Shown here: in pieces, positions 35,356 through 44,063 of the stretch
Layout: every line of letters starts with the position of its first letter
Position numbering within the stretch: position 1 is the stretch's first letter
Origin: Gimesia chilikensis
GTDB lineage: Bacteria; Planctomycetota; Planctomycetia; Planctomycetales; Planctomycetaceae
Length of the DNA stretch: 64,000 nt
NCBI RefSeq assembly: GCF_007744075.1
Contig: NZ_CP036266.1
Coordinates: 4,945,748 to 5,009,747, forward strand
Direction of reading: 5' to 3'
Program-made: the position numbers and the translations under genes
The notes under the pieces: generated by a model
What the model saw: the letters and a program-made list of their open reading frames with translations, nothing else
What the model was told of the DNA's origin: nothing
Database searches by the model: none

Positions 35356-36915
35356 TTAACGATACACGGTGCAGAACTGACCGGTCTGGTTCATGAAATG
35401 CTCGAATTCCTCAGCAGCTTCTTCCGTTACGGCAGTCCCCTCCAGATGCAGTTCGAACAGTCTATCCATCTTTCTCAGGTAGGTCAGGCTTTTATCTGTG
35501 ATCGCTGTATGATTCAGATACAGCATGTGCATATCGGTTAAACCTTCTAAATGCCGAATTCCCTCATCGGTAACACTGGTGTTATTCAGCGAGAGAATCA
35601 GAACTTCTGGTTTCTTCTTGAATAACTCCAGACTCGCATCAGTCACTCCGGTGCCATCTAAATAAAATGTCTTCAGGCCTGGGAATTTCAGGAGAGTCTG
35701 AACTCCCTGGTCGGTGATTTTACAATCTCTGAGAGAAATCCCCCAGAGTTCAGAGATCCCAGCGAGATGCTGCAGACCGGCATCCGTCACCGCCGTCTTA
35801 TCTAATGTGAGCTCAAGATCAATTCGCGCTTTTCCCAGTGAAATTAAACCCGCATCCGTGATTTGAGTCTCAGCAAAACTGATCCTCGACCACTGTTTAT
35901 CAGATTGACCGAAAACCTGTAAACCACTGTCGGTGATTTGATTCCCAGTCAAATTAAAGCTTTTCAACGCAGGCATTTCAATTAAATACTCCAGCGCCTT
36001 GTCCGTCAATTTAGCCTGCAACAGGTAGATGGATTCCAGAGCGGGTAAATCAACCAGTTGCTTCAGGCCGGCGTCAGTCAGTTTTGTATCAGACAGATTG
36101 AGAACGGTTAACTGCGAAAGGTCTTTGAGGTACTTCATCCCGTCATCTGTGACGCCCGTGTTATCGAGTGACAGAGTCTTCAGCTGTCTGAGCCCTGCGA
36201 TCTGTTTCAGTCCCTCATCAGCGACTCCCGTATGCGTAAGATCAAGCATTTGCAGATTGACCAGATGACTGACTGGCTCCATACCGGCATCTGTAATTGA
36301 GTTCTGACTGAGACTCAACGTCTGCAGAGATTTCAATCCTTGCAGATGATGCATTCCTGCATCTGAGATTTTCGTTTCATTAAGGTAGAGCGTCTGCAAC
36401 TTATGCAATGAGCTGATATACTGTAACCCCGCATCGGAAACAGAAGTCCGGACTACGTTCAAGGATATCAAGTCTGAACATCCCTGAATTTTTTTTAAGC
36501 TTTCGTCCGTGATCTTAGTTCCGCCAAGAACTAAATCTCGGAGTTGACTCAAGTCCTGAAAGCAATTGAAGCCAGCGTCAGATATCTGATTATTGGTAAT
36601 GAAGAGCCACTGCAGTTCCTGCAGATCACTAAGTTGATTCAGTCCCTGATCTGTAATGTCTGTGCCAATAATATGCAGAACTTTGACCTCGGGAAATTGG
36701 CTCACGTGTACCAGAATAGAATCATCGACGGGAATCTCATTCAGCCTGATTGTCGAGACTGATTTCTCTCCCTCGCTTTTCCCTGTTTCATCAGGATTCC
36801 TTTTAAAGGCAACACGGCCGCCTGCTGCTTCTATGGCCTCGATTGCTGATTCACGCGATGACTGCCAGCAGCCTGAGCATAGCAGGCTGATTGAGACTAA
36901 CATCCATACTTTCAT
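35356..36915 (-). CDS. Leucine-rich repeat lipoprotein
   Basis: The product has 519 residues from the ATG at 36915 (MKVWMLVSI); a longer in-frame reading to 37026 lacks a sensible N-terminus. The lipobox LLCSGC makes it a lipoprotein. From about 60 to the end there are about 18 repeats of the 23-24-residue cysteine-containing/F-box-type LRR, pattern ITDAGL..L..L..L..L.L..T.I, for example the repeats around 160-330. These curved surfaces bind proteins. No enzyme domain is attached. It probably acts as an envelope-bound adaptor; it faces the DsbD-like gene tail to tail, with 15 bp between stops. Confidence 0.82.
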   Translation of the reverse strand: MKVWMLVSISLLCSGCWQSSRESAIEAIEAAGGRVAFKRNPDETGKSEGEKSVSTIRLNEIPVDDSILVHVSQFPEVKVLHIIGTDITDQGLNQLSDLQELQWLFITNNQISDAGFNCFQDLSQLRDLVLGGTKITDESLKKIQGCSDLISLNVVRTSVSDAGLQYISSLHKLQTLYLNETKISDAGMHHLQGLKSLQTLSLSQNSITDAGMEPVSHLVNLQMLDLTHTGVADEGLKQIAGLRQLKTLSLDNTGVTDDGMKYLKDLSQLTVLNLSDTKLTDAGLKQLVDLPALESIYLLQAKLTDKALEYLIEMPALKSFNLTGNQITDSGLQVFGQSDKQWSRISFAETQITDAGLISLGKARIDLELTLDKTAVTDAGLQHLAGISELWGISLRDCKITDQGVQTLLKFPGLKTFYLDGTGVTDASLELFKKKPEVLILSLNNTSVTDEGIRHLEGLTDMHMLYLNHTAITDKSLTYLRKMDRLFELHLEGTAVTEEAAEEFEHFMNQTGQFCTVYR

Positions 36916-37065
36916 CGATCTGGTTCCGTGGAATTCCGTTTTTTCATTTCGAGCGAGCACTGCCGGCTCCATGATAATTGCACCGGGCAGGCAAAGATAG
37001 CAGAGAAATGGAAAACGAATTCTCACTGTCTGAGTAGAGCGCTGGGTGATCCCAGCTGCTCCGCT

Positions 37066-37668
37066 TTACCCCTGATCCCAGCGTTCGATGACGAAGCTGT
37101 CGTTGATCTCTTCGATGCGGGACTGCAGGGCCAGCACGCGTTCGTGGGGCAGCGTGTGCGTCAGCATGTTGAAGGCCGATTCGGGACTGGGATTGTGAAA
37201 GTATTCTTCGGCAGTCCGCCGGGGCATCATCGTATCCAGCGGAAAATTACTGGATCGAACAAACGCAAGTAAGCAGCAGATCAATTGATCGTCGTTGAGG
37301 TCAAACTGCTCAGATCCCAGATGGGGCTCCAGTCGGTACTCCAGCAGGCAGTTCCAGACAATGTGCTGCATTTCTGATTCCGGATGAAACAGATCAACCA
37401 GATACGCGGGCAGGAATTTCAGGAACCCTGCATAAGACATTGATAGAGGCGCTTCGTGATAGCGTGAGATTAAAGCATGATCTACCTGATCCCAGGTTTT
37501 GTGTGCATAGTCCCGGAGGATAGCGTCACCTTCAGCTCCGGACGTACGAAGCAGGTCGGTGCCATCGACGTGGGTCAGATATTGTTTCGGTGGAAAGGCT
37601 TCGCGGATCAGTCGGATCACTGTCTGATCGTAATTCCGTCGCCAGTCCTGATTCTGTAAAAGCATCAT
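37066..37668 (-). CDS. Hypothetical cytosolic protein (DUF6714-like)
   Basis: The product has 200 residues. The pattern LTHVDGTD, then WDQVDHALISRYHEAPLSMSYAGFLKFLPAYLV, then CLLAFVRSS, recalls a family of small bacterial proteins annotated as DUF6714, but the match is from memory only. No signal peptide or membrane helix is visible. The ATG at 37668 has a second ATG directly behind it; AGGA and GGGAG lie just upstream. It is separate from the LRR lipoprotein, whose promoter region it borders. Confidence 0.55.
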   Translation of the reverse strand: MMLLQNQDWRRNYDQTVIRLIREAFPPKQYLTHVDGTDLLRTSGAEGDAILRDYAHKTWDQVDHALISRYHEAPLSMSYAGFLKFLPAYLVDLFHPESEMQHIVWNCLLEYRLEPHLGSEQFDLNDDQLICCLLAFVRSSNFPLDTMMPRRTAEEYFHNPSPESAFNMLTHTLPHERVLALQSRIEEINDSFVIERWDQG

Positions 37669-38069
37669 CTCCCTGATCCTTTATGCGACCAGCGCTTTGA
37701 AACACATTTCCGGCGTGTGATTCCATTATACGCCAAACTACACATCTAACTCTATTTATCTCTTGCAGAGGAAATGCTTGCAATCCCAGTTTTTTTTCAT
37801 AAAGCCGGTAGTCATGTGGAGGGGTTCCCCGTTGATGGTTAATGAAGGGACCTTTCGCTCAGGCCCGGATAATATACATTTCATAACCTTATATATATTT
37901 AATATTTAGAGTTCAGAATTCTTTCTGATCGATTCCATCCTCCAACTGATTCTGTCAGGCAGCCCCCATGGAGCACCCCTGAAGGGCACTGATTAAAACG
38001 CGTTTCAACAGTATCGGGCCAGCTGTTTTTTATTTCGACACATTGAGTCCGATAAGGGGGAACCTGCTT
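37669..38069. other. Intergenic region, AT-rich core
   Basis: This 401-bp gap lies between divergent genes. Positions about 37878-37908 are strongly AT-rich (TTATATATATTTAATATTTA) and could hold promoters for either side. A G/C-rich hairpin-prone stretch lies near 37962-37990. No known riboswitch, RNA or small gene is recognised. Confidence 0.4.
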
Positions 38070-38729
38070 ATGCGAAACCTCAGTACATTTCTCACTTTGT
38101 TTGCGTTGCTGCTGTTTGCCAGCGATGCCTTTGCCCAGCGGGGCGGAGGTGGTCGTGGTGGTGGCGGTCCGCGAGGCGGTGGTGGCGGGATGCAGATGGG
38201 TCAGGGAGGCGGCCAGTGCCAGGGAGGCGGTGGTGGAGCTTCCGGCGGTGGAAGTCAGATGCAGATGATGATGAGAGGAGGCAACCTTACCACGGACCAG
38301 TCTACAACGGATGCGGTCGAGGTGGTCACCCAGATGTTGATGTCAATGGATCGGAACAGGGATGGCATGATTTCAGCCAATGAAGTACCCGCGCCATTAC
38401 AGAGCCGTTTAAATGGTGCTGATGCAAACGGTGACGGAGTTTTAAACCGACAGGAACAACTGGCTGTGATTGACCGGGCCAAAATTCTCAGCGGCCGCCC
38501 CAATGCAACGGGACTCGGTCTGAATGAGACGATCTTTCGACAACTCGATCGCAACCGGGACCAGATCATCAGTCGCAACGAAGTTCCTCCTTCACTGCAG
38601 CGGATGTTCCGTGCTCTGGATTCAAATCAGGATGGGGCTCTCGACTCTGAGGAGCAGACTGCCGTTCTGGCTAAAGTTCAGAATCGCTTAAACCCAGGAG
38701 CGCAACGTAAGAAAGATCCAGCCTTGTAA
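38070..38729 (+). CDS. Exported EF-hand protein with Gly-rich N-terminal region
   Basis: The product has 219 residues from the ATG at 38070; AAGGGGG lies 9 bp upstream, and an in-frame TTG at 38043 is less likely. The signal peptide (6-21, AFA-Q) is followed by a Gly/Arg- and Gly/Gln/Met-rich stretch (23-65). Four EF-hand loops follow: DRNRDGMISANE, DANGDGVLNRQE, DRNRDQIISRNE and DSNQDGALDSEE. The third loop has Gln in place of the central Gly and may be weak. It probably binds calcium in the periplasm or at the surface; the Gly-rich region is likely disordered. Confidence 0.8.
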   Translation: MRNLSTFLTLFALLLFASDAFAQRGGGGRGGGGPRGGGGGMQMGQGGGQCQGGGGGASGGGSQMQMMMRGGNLTTDQSTTDAVEVVTQMLMSMDRNRDGMISANEVPAPLQSRLNGADANGDGVLNRQEQLAVIDRAKILSGRPNATGLGLNETIFRQLDRNRDQIISRNEVPPSLQRMFRALDSNQDGALDSEEQTAVLAKVQNRLNPGAQRKKDPAL

Positions 38730-39054
38730 GTTAATCTCAGCTGTGTAAACAGCAAATGTGCCGGGAATCAATTTGAGACATATGGTGTGCTCCTTGGGGG
38801 CGACTGCAGCTTCGAGTTCCGAGATCGAGTCTGCAGCCTGCTTAGCCTGTCCCAGAGGGGTTCCTGGCACTATTTTTTCTTCGACTCCCTTCTGCCGGTG
38901 TTCCACTGTGAACACATCCCATGCAGGCGAACAGCGGATTTCCCTGGCGTAAATCCGATCTATTCTGGATTGTTCTGACTGTCGCTTTTAAGATAGAGTC
39001 CTGTGATTCTGCTGCCCCACCGGAACTCTACACCAGCCAGAAGAAAGCGACTCG
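38730..39054. other. Intergenic region
   Basis: This 325-bp gap lies between two plus-strand genes. A minus-strand open frame at 38688-38915 (75 codons) would overlap the EF-hand gene end by 42 bp; it has no recognisable motif and is not called. No repeat or RNA is seen. Confidence 0.35.
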
Positions 39055-42000
39055 ATGAAAGCTGTTGTGCGTCTGCCATTCCTGGTTTGCCTGCTCTGTT
39101 GTGCGTTTCCTTCACTGAGCTTCTCTCAGGAACCGTCGAGTTACCTGGAACAACAGCTCCGGCAAGCCCCCTTAAACAGGCTGGCACAGGAAGCCCGACT
39201 ACGCGGGAATCCGGAACGAGGTGCACTGGTCTTCTACAAATCGGTCGCCGCCTGCATCAAATGCCACGACAGTGGTGCCAAGGCAACTCCCCTCGGTCCC
39301 GACCTCACTAAGGCAGGCCAAAACGTCAGCGATGAATACCTGGTTGAATCGATTCTCTTCCCGTCCCGCAAGATCAAGCAGGGGTTCGAAACGGTCAACA
39401 TCGTCACCAGCGCAGGGAAGCTGATTTCCGGCCTGGTTGCAGAGGAGCGTCCCGACGCTCTGGTGCTCCGCGACGCAGCCAACCTGGGTCAGGAAATTAT
39501 CGTCCCCAAAGACGACATCGACGAACGAACCAGCGGCAGTAAGTCGATGATGCCCGAGGGACTCGTGGCGACGCTGCACGATCAGGCCGAGTTTTATGAT
39601 CTGGTCAGCTATGTCTTTGAGATCGCCCGCGGCGGTGCACAACGGGCAGCGGAACTCAAGCCGTCAGCGGAAGCACTCATCGTTAAAGACGATACCCAAA
39701 ACCTCGATCATGCAGGTATCCTCAAGAGGATGAACCAGCGTGACTTTGCCGAGGGGGAACGTATCTATCAGGGACTGTGCAAGAACTGTCACGGTGTGGA
39801 CGGCAATACGCCTTCACTTCCCACCGCCCGGGCCTTCGGGACACAGCCGCTCAAATTCGGTGCAGATCCCTATCGGATGTTTCTCACGCTCTCAAAAGGA
39901 AACGGGCTGATGGGCCCGATGCGACATCTGAGCCCCCAAGAACGTTACCAGGTCGTGCATTACATCCGTGAAAAGTTCATGAAACCGGGTAATCCCGCCT
40001 ATCAAGGTGTGACGCCTGACTATCTCAAGCAGCTCCCCCCGGGTACGGAATCCGGGGAATTCGATCTGGAGATCGAACGTGACTTCGGGCCGGCGCTCGC
40101 TTCGCAGCTCTCTCGAATCACCACCAGCGCGTTGACCGTCAAACTGAATGCAGACACGACGATCTCCTATGATTTGCATACTTTGAACCAGGCGGGACTC
40201 TGGCAGGGTGGATTTCTCGATTTGAGTGAAACTCAACATATCCGCGGTCGTGGTGAAGGAGTTCCTGAACCAGAGGGCAAGCAACTCGCCGGCCTGGCTG
40301 GCTGGCAGTGGGGACATGAGGGAACGCTCGATTATTCTCGTGAGCAATTACGCCCCCGAGGACCGCTGCCCGCTGAGTGGATGCGATATCATGGTCACTA
40401 TGTGCATGAAAATCAGCTGGTGCTCTCGTACGCCATCGATGACCGGGAAATTCTGGAACTTCCCCAGGCCATCCCGGGTAAAACCGCGGTCCGGCATAGT
40501 CTGCAAATCGGTCCCGGGAAAGCACTGGTGCTGGCCACGGCGGCACCACAGATTCCTGATGCTTTTACCGGAGTCTTAGTTCCTGGAAATCAGCTTTCGC
40601 CAGAAAACGAACGGGACGCAAAGGGAGCGATGGTCTTCTGTAATCAGTTGGGGGAAAACCAGGCTGGGAGATTTACGATATGCGCAGTCCGGGGAGACAC
40701 CAAAGGGATGATCTGGCGTGTCGACGACAAACAACGCTTCGTACTTTCGATTCCCGCGGATCAGGAATCACGGCTGATTGAAATCACCTGTGTCACCGGT
40801 ACAGGGAAAGCAGAGGACGCTTCGGCACAAACCCTGATCCGGGAAGCGGAGCAGACAGAAGTGACCGATCCCCGGTCCCTGATTCAGGGAGGCAAAGCCA
40901 ACTGGCCCAACGTCCTGACCACTGTCGGTTATCCGGGGCTGGAGACGGGGGCTTATGCCCTGGATACGATTACCATTCCGCGTGAGACACCCTGGAATAC
41001 GTGGTTTCGGACTTCGGCCCTCGATTTCTTTCCGGACGGACGGATGGTGGTTTCCACGCATGGGGGTGATATCTGGATCGTCTCCGGTCTCGACCAAGGC
41101 CTCCTGGAACTGAAATGGAAACGCTTCGCGGGAGGACTCTACGAACCCTTCGGCATCAAGGTGGTCGATGGTCTGATTTATGTGACCTGCAAAGATCGTC
41201 TGACACGACTGCACGATCTGAACCAGGATGGCGAAGCCGATTTTTATGAGAGTTTTTCCGCAGACACCGATGTTTCACGATTCTTCCACTCTTTCAACTT
41301 CGATCTGCAGACCGATTCACAAGGCAATTTCTATTACACGAAGTGTGGTCAATACACGAGCTATGCCTTGCCGGGCTCGGTGATCAAAGTCTCTCCTGAT
41401 GGCAAGCAGCGGGACGTTGTCTGTACGGGCTTTCGGACTCCCAATGGGATGGGCATGCTGCCCGATGACCGGATGACCGTCAGTGACAATCAGGGGAACT
41501 GGATCCCCGCTTCGAAGATCAGCCTCGTCAAGCCGGGTGGTTTTTATGGCTACGTCCAGACTCACGCAGGTGGGAAGAACTGGGCGCCCGATGGGGGTCG
41601 AATCGATCATCGCAAGGTGATTCCCCCGAAAACCTTTGATCAACCGTTGATCTGGATGCCTCAGGACTACGACAATTCCTCAGGAGGCCAGCTGTGGGTA
41701 GACGATCCCCGCTGGGGCCCGCTGTCAGGGCGTCTGTTACACACCAGCTTTGGTAAAGGCTGGATGTATTATCTGATGCTGCAGGATTTCGTGGATGTGA
41801 GCCAGGCGGCGATCATTAAGCTCCCCTTTCACTTCAGCACGGGTATCCACCGGGCCCGCGTCAACCCAACGGACGGTCAGGTTTATGCGGTTGGTCTGGA
41901 CGGCTGGAACGGCGGGGGACGCAGAGGTCTCCGTGACCAGGGGATTCAGAGGCTGCGTTACACAGGCAAACCTTTATCGATGGTGACGGACTGCCAGGTG

Positions 42001-42330
42001 GAAGCAGACGGTCTGCGGATAGACTTCAACTTCCCCCTGGATCCGAAGAGTACTTCGGTTCTCAATTCCTACTTGGCCGAGCAGTGGAATTACCACTGGC
42101 GACCAGAATACGGATCAGACATGTTTTCTCCTGCGACCGATCACCCCGGAAAAGACAAGCTAAACATCAAGAGTGCCCTGCTCTCCGCAGACGGGAAGAG
42201 TGTGAAACTGGTGGTGCCTGATCTGAAACCGGTCAACCAGGTGCATTTGCGGTTGAGCCTCAAATCACAAACAGGAGAGCCGTTCCAGGAAGAGATTTTC
42301 TGGACGATCAACCGGGTTCCTGAGAAATAA
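39055..42330 (+). CDS. DUF6797-type dihaem cytochrome with glucose-dehydrogenase-like propeller
   Basis: The product has 1091 residues. A signal peptide (6-24) is followed by a first c-type haem site C67-I-K-C70-H71 and a second at C242-K-N-C245-H246. The first cytochrome segment resembles the haem-binding domain of large planctomycete Psd-type proteins (GPDLTKAGQNVSDEYLVESILFPS). The centre and C-terminus (about 300-990) match the DUF6797/propeller architecture, with FRTSALDFFPDGRMVVSTHGGDIW and GFRTPNGMGMLPDDRM as in sorbosone/glucose dehydrogenase propellers. A periplasmic oxidoreductase passing electrons to the two haems is inferred; the substrate, perhaps a sugar, is unknown. Confidence 0.82.
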   Translation: MKAVVRLPFLVCLLCCAFPSLSFSQEPSSYLEQQLRQAPLNRLAQEARLRGNPERGALVFYKSVAACIKCHDSGAKATPLGPDLTKAGQNVSDEYLVESILFPSRKIKQGFETVNIVTSAGKLISGLVAEERPDALVLRDAANLGQEIIVPKDDIDERTSGSKSMMPEGLVATLHDQAEFYDLVSYVFEIARGGAQRAAELKPSAEALIVKDDTQNLDHAGILKRMNQRDFAEGERIYQGLCKNCHGVDGNTPSLPTARAFGTQPLKFGADPYRMFLTLSKGNGLMGPMRHLSPQERYQVVHYIREKFMKPGNPAYQGVTPDYLKQLPPGTESGEFDLEIERDFGPALASQLSRITTSALTVKLNADTTISYDLHTLNQAGLWQGGFLDLSETQHIRGRGEGVPEPEGKQLAGLAGWQWGHEGTLDYSREQLRPRGPLPAEWMRYHGHYVHENQLVLSYAIDDREILELPQAIPGKTAVRHSLQIGPGKALVLATAAPQIPDAFTGVLVPGNQLSPENERDAKGAMVFCNQLGENQAGRFTICAVRGDTKGMIWRVDDKQRFVLSIPADQESRLIEITCVTGTGKAEDASAQTLIREAEQTEVTDPRSLIQGGKANWPNVLTTVGYPGLETGAYALDTITIPRETPWNTWFRTSALDFFPDGRMVVSTHGGDIWIVSGLDQGLLELKWKRFAGGLYEPFGIKVVDGLIYVTCKDRLTRLHDLNQDGEADFYESFSADTDVSRFFHSFNFDLQTDSQGNFYYTKCGQYTSYALPGSVIKVSPDGKQRDVVCTGFRTPNGMGMLPDDRMTVSDNQGNWIPASKISLVKPGGFYGYVQTHAGGKNWAPDGGRIDHRKVIPPKTFDQPLIWMPQDYDNSSGGQLWVDDPRWGPLSGRLLHTSFGKGWMYYLMLQDFVDVSQAAIIKLPFHFSTGIHRARVNPTDGQVYAVGLDGWNGGGRRGLRDQGIQRLRYTGKPLSMVTDCQVEADGLRIDFNFPLDPKSTSVLNSYLAEQWNYHWRPEYGSDMFSPATDHPGKDKLNIKSALLSADGKSVKLVVPDLKPVNQVHLRLSLKSQTGEPFQEEIFWTINRVPEK

Positions 42331-42508
42331 ACAGAGGTCCTGGAACTGATCCCAGACAGTCGAAATTGAGTTTAAAAAAAACAGCCTCGTTTGTACAAAT
42401 ATTTAGACAACAGACATTCGGCCAGCGTTCCTTGTCTTGAGCCAATTGGCCCAAGGCATGAATTCTCGATTCAATTCCCTGCTCTATCCTTTTTCGAAAG
42501 CGACTGTC

Positions 42509-43972
42509 ATGCGTCCCTGGAAATTGACTGCGATCGTGCTTGTCCTCGTCTCCCTTAGCTGCGAGATGTGTGTCGCTGGAGAACTTGTGCGGATTCACAA
42601 TCTGGAAGAAGGAATACAGAAGGCGAAGTCTGCGGGCAAAGATCTGTTTATTCTCTTCACGGGGAATGACTGGTGCCACCATTGTATTATGCTCGATCAA
42701 AAGATCCTGCAGAAACAGGAATTCGCAGAGGCTCTTTCGCAGGACTTTGTGTTCGTGGAACTGGTCTTCAATTCTGAGGACACAGTCGAGCAAAAGGAAC
42801 GTAACGCCAGACTCAGAAAACTGCAGGACCACTATCTGACGCCCTCAGTTCCAACAGCAGTATTAGCCGACAGCGATGGTAAACCATATGCATTTATCAC
42901 TGGCTACGAGAAAGGAACTGAGCCTCAAGGATATCTCAAACTGATCTCTGCGGCACAAATTGCGAAGTCAAAGCGTGACACACTGTTGACAGCCGCGGCG
43001 CAGGAATCGGGAACAACACGGGCCTGCCTGCTGAATGATGCGCTGGAGTCAATCGCGTCACAGCTGGGCACTATCGATGAACGCGGTGAAGAACCGTTGC
43101 TGCATTTTTACGGAGATGTCGTACAGGAAATCCTTGACCTGACCGAGAACCAGGGAAAGATCGCCAACAAATATATCACCCTGCGCAGGCAGCGTGACGC
43201 ATGGATTACTGACCATGCCGTGTTGGAAAAACTGAAGACCTTTCAATCCAGTGAAGACTACGCAGGCGGAATTCGCTTGATTACGCAGGCACTTAAAACG
43301 ACAAAGAATCCCGAGGTACGCTGGGAATTGGAACTGACGCGCGAGGTGTACCTGGAGTGGGACGATCAATTCGAGCAGGCACTGGCGCATTGTCAGCGTC
43401 TTTTGGCGATCGAGAATGTTCCCGAAGACATACGGGAATCATTATTGGATCGGGAAGCGTTTAATCTCGTTCGCCTGAACCGATTCGACGAAGCGCTGGC
43501 ACGCTTCGATCGACGCCTGCAGACAGCCGGCAGTGATCGTGAAAAACGCCAGAAAATTCTCAACTGGCAAGTTCAATTAATGCTGAAACGCGCTCCGGTT
43601 GAAAAATCCATCGAAGTCTGTCGACGGTTTCAAAAGGCGACAATACGCGGTACTGACGACTGGAAGGATGCAACCTTTTTCCTCGCATTGGAATTACGGA
43701 GAGCAGGACGTCACCGAGAAGCACTTGAGTTAACTAACGATTTTCTGCAGGTAGAACGTTCTCCCAATCTATTGCTCGATGCTGCCGAGAGCCTGATCGC
43801 ATTGAAACGCCACAAGGAAGCGGCTGCATTAATTGAAGAAGTTCAGCCCCAGATTCAGTCCCTCAAGGATTCACACCTGAAATGGGAAATCGAACAATAT
43901 GAGAATCTTGCGGAACGAAGTCAGGTACTGAAGAAGCGCATGCCACAGCCAGATAAGTCCGACAGCAAATGA
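42509..43972 (+). CDS. Exported thioredoxin-fold protein with TPR-like C-terminus
   Basis: The product has 487 residues from the ATG at 42509 (MRPWKLTAIV); the frame also contains an ATG at 42458. The signal peptide spans 5-23. The thioredoxin domain holds the active-site motif W55-C-H-H-C59 and the cis-Pro region PSVPTAVLAD near 113. Residues 160-480 are helical with TPR-like repeats (ALAHCQRLLAIEN, ALARFDRRLQTAGS, ALELTNDFLQVER). It resembles secreted thioredoxins with helical repeats (DUF255/DsbD-gamma-like). A periplasmic disulfide reductase or chaperone-like role is inferred. It stands alone after the dihaem gene. Confidence 0.75.
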   Translation: MRPWKLTAIVLVLVSLSCEMCVAGELVRIHNLEEGIQKAKSAGKDLFILFTGNDWCHHCIMLDQKILQKQEFAEALSQDFVFVELVFNSEDTVEQKERNARLRKLQDHYLTPSVPTAVLADSDGKPYAFITGYEKGTEPQGYLKLISAAQIAKSKRDTLLTAAAQESGTTRACLLNDALESIASQLGTIDERGEEPLLHFYGDVVQEILDLTENQGKIANKYITLRRQRDAWITDHAVLEKLKTFQSSEDYAGGIRLITQALKTTKNPEVRWELELTREVYLEWDDQFEQALAHCQRLLAIENVPEDIRESLLDREAFNLVRLNRFDEALARFDRRLQTAGSDREKRQKILNWQVQLMLKRAPVEKSIEVCRRFQKATIRGTDDWKDATFFLALELRRAGRHREALELTNDFLQVERSPNLLLDAAESLIALKRHKEAAALIEEVQPQIQSLKDSHLKWEIEQYENLAERSQVLKKRMPQPDKSDSK

Positions 43973-44063
43973 GCAGCACACTTCGCGTTGAAGACCGAAA
44001 TACTTCCGGGCCAGCCTCACAAAATCGGGAACATCCCTGTTTCTGTGAAGTAACCAGTTCCAG

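Noticed and set aside
38688..38915. 75-codon minus-strand frame
   Set aside because: Reads as a plausible small protein but overlaps the EF-hand gene end and has no motif or ribosome site; left uncalled.
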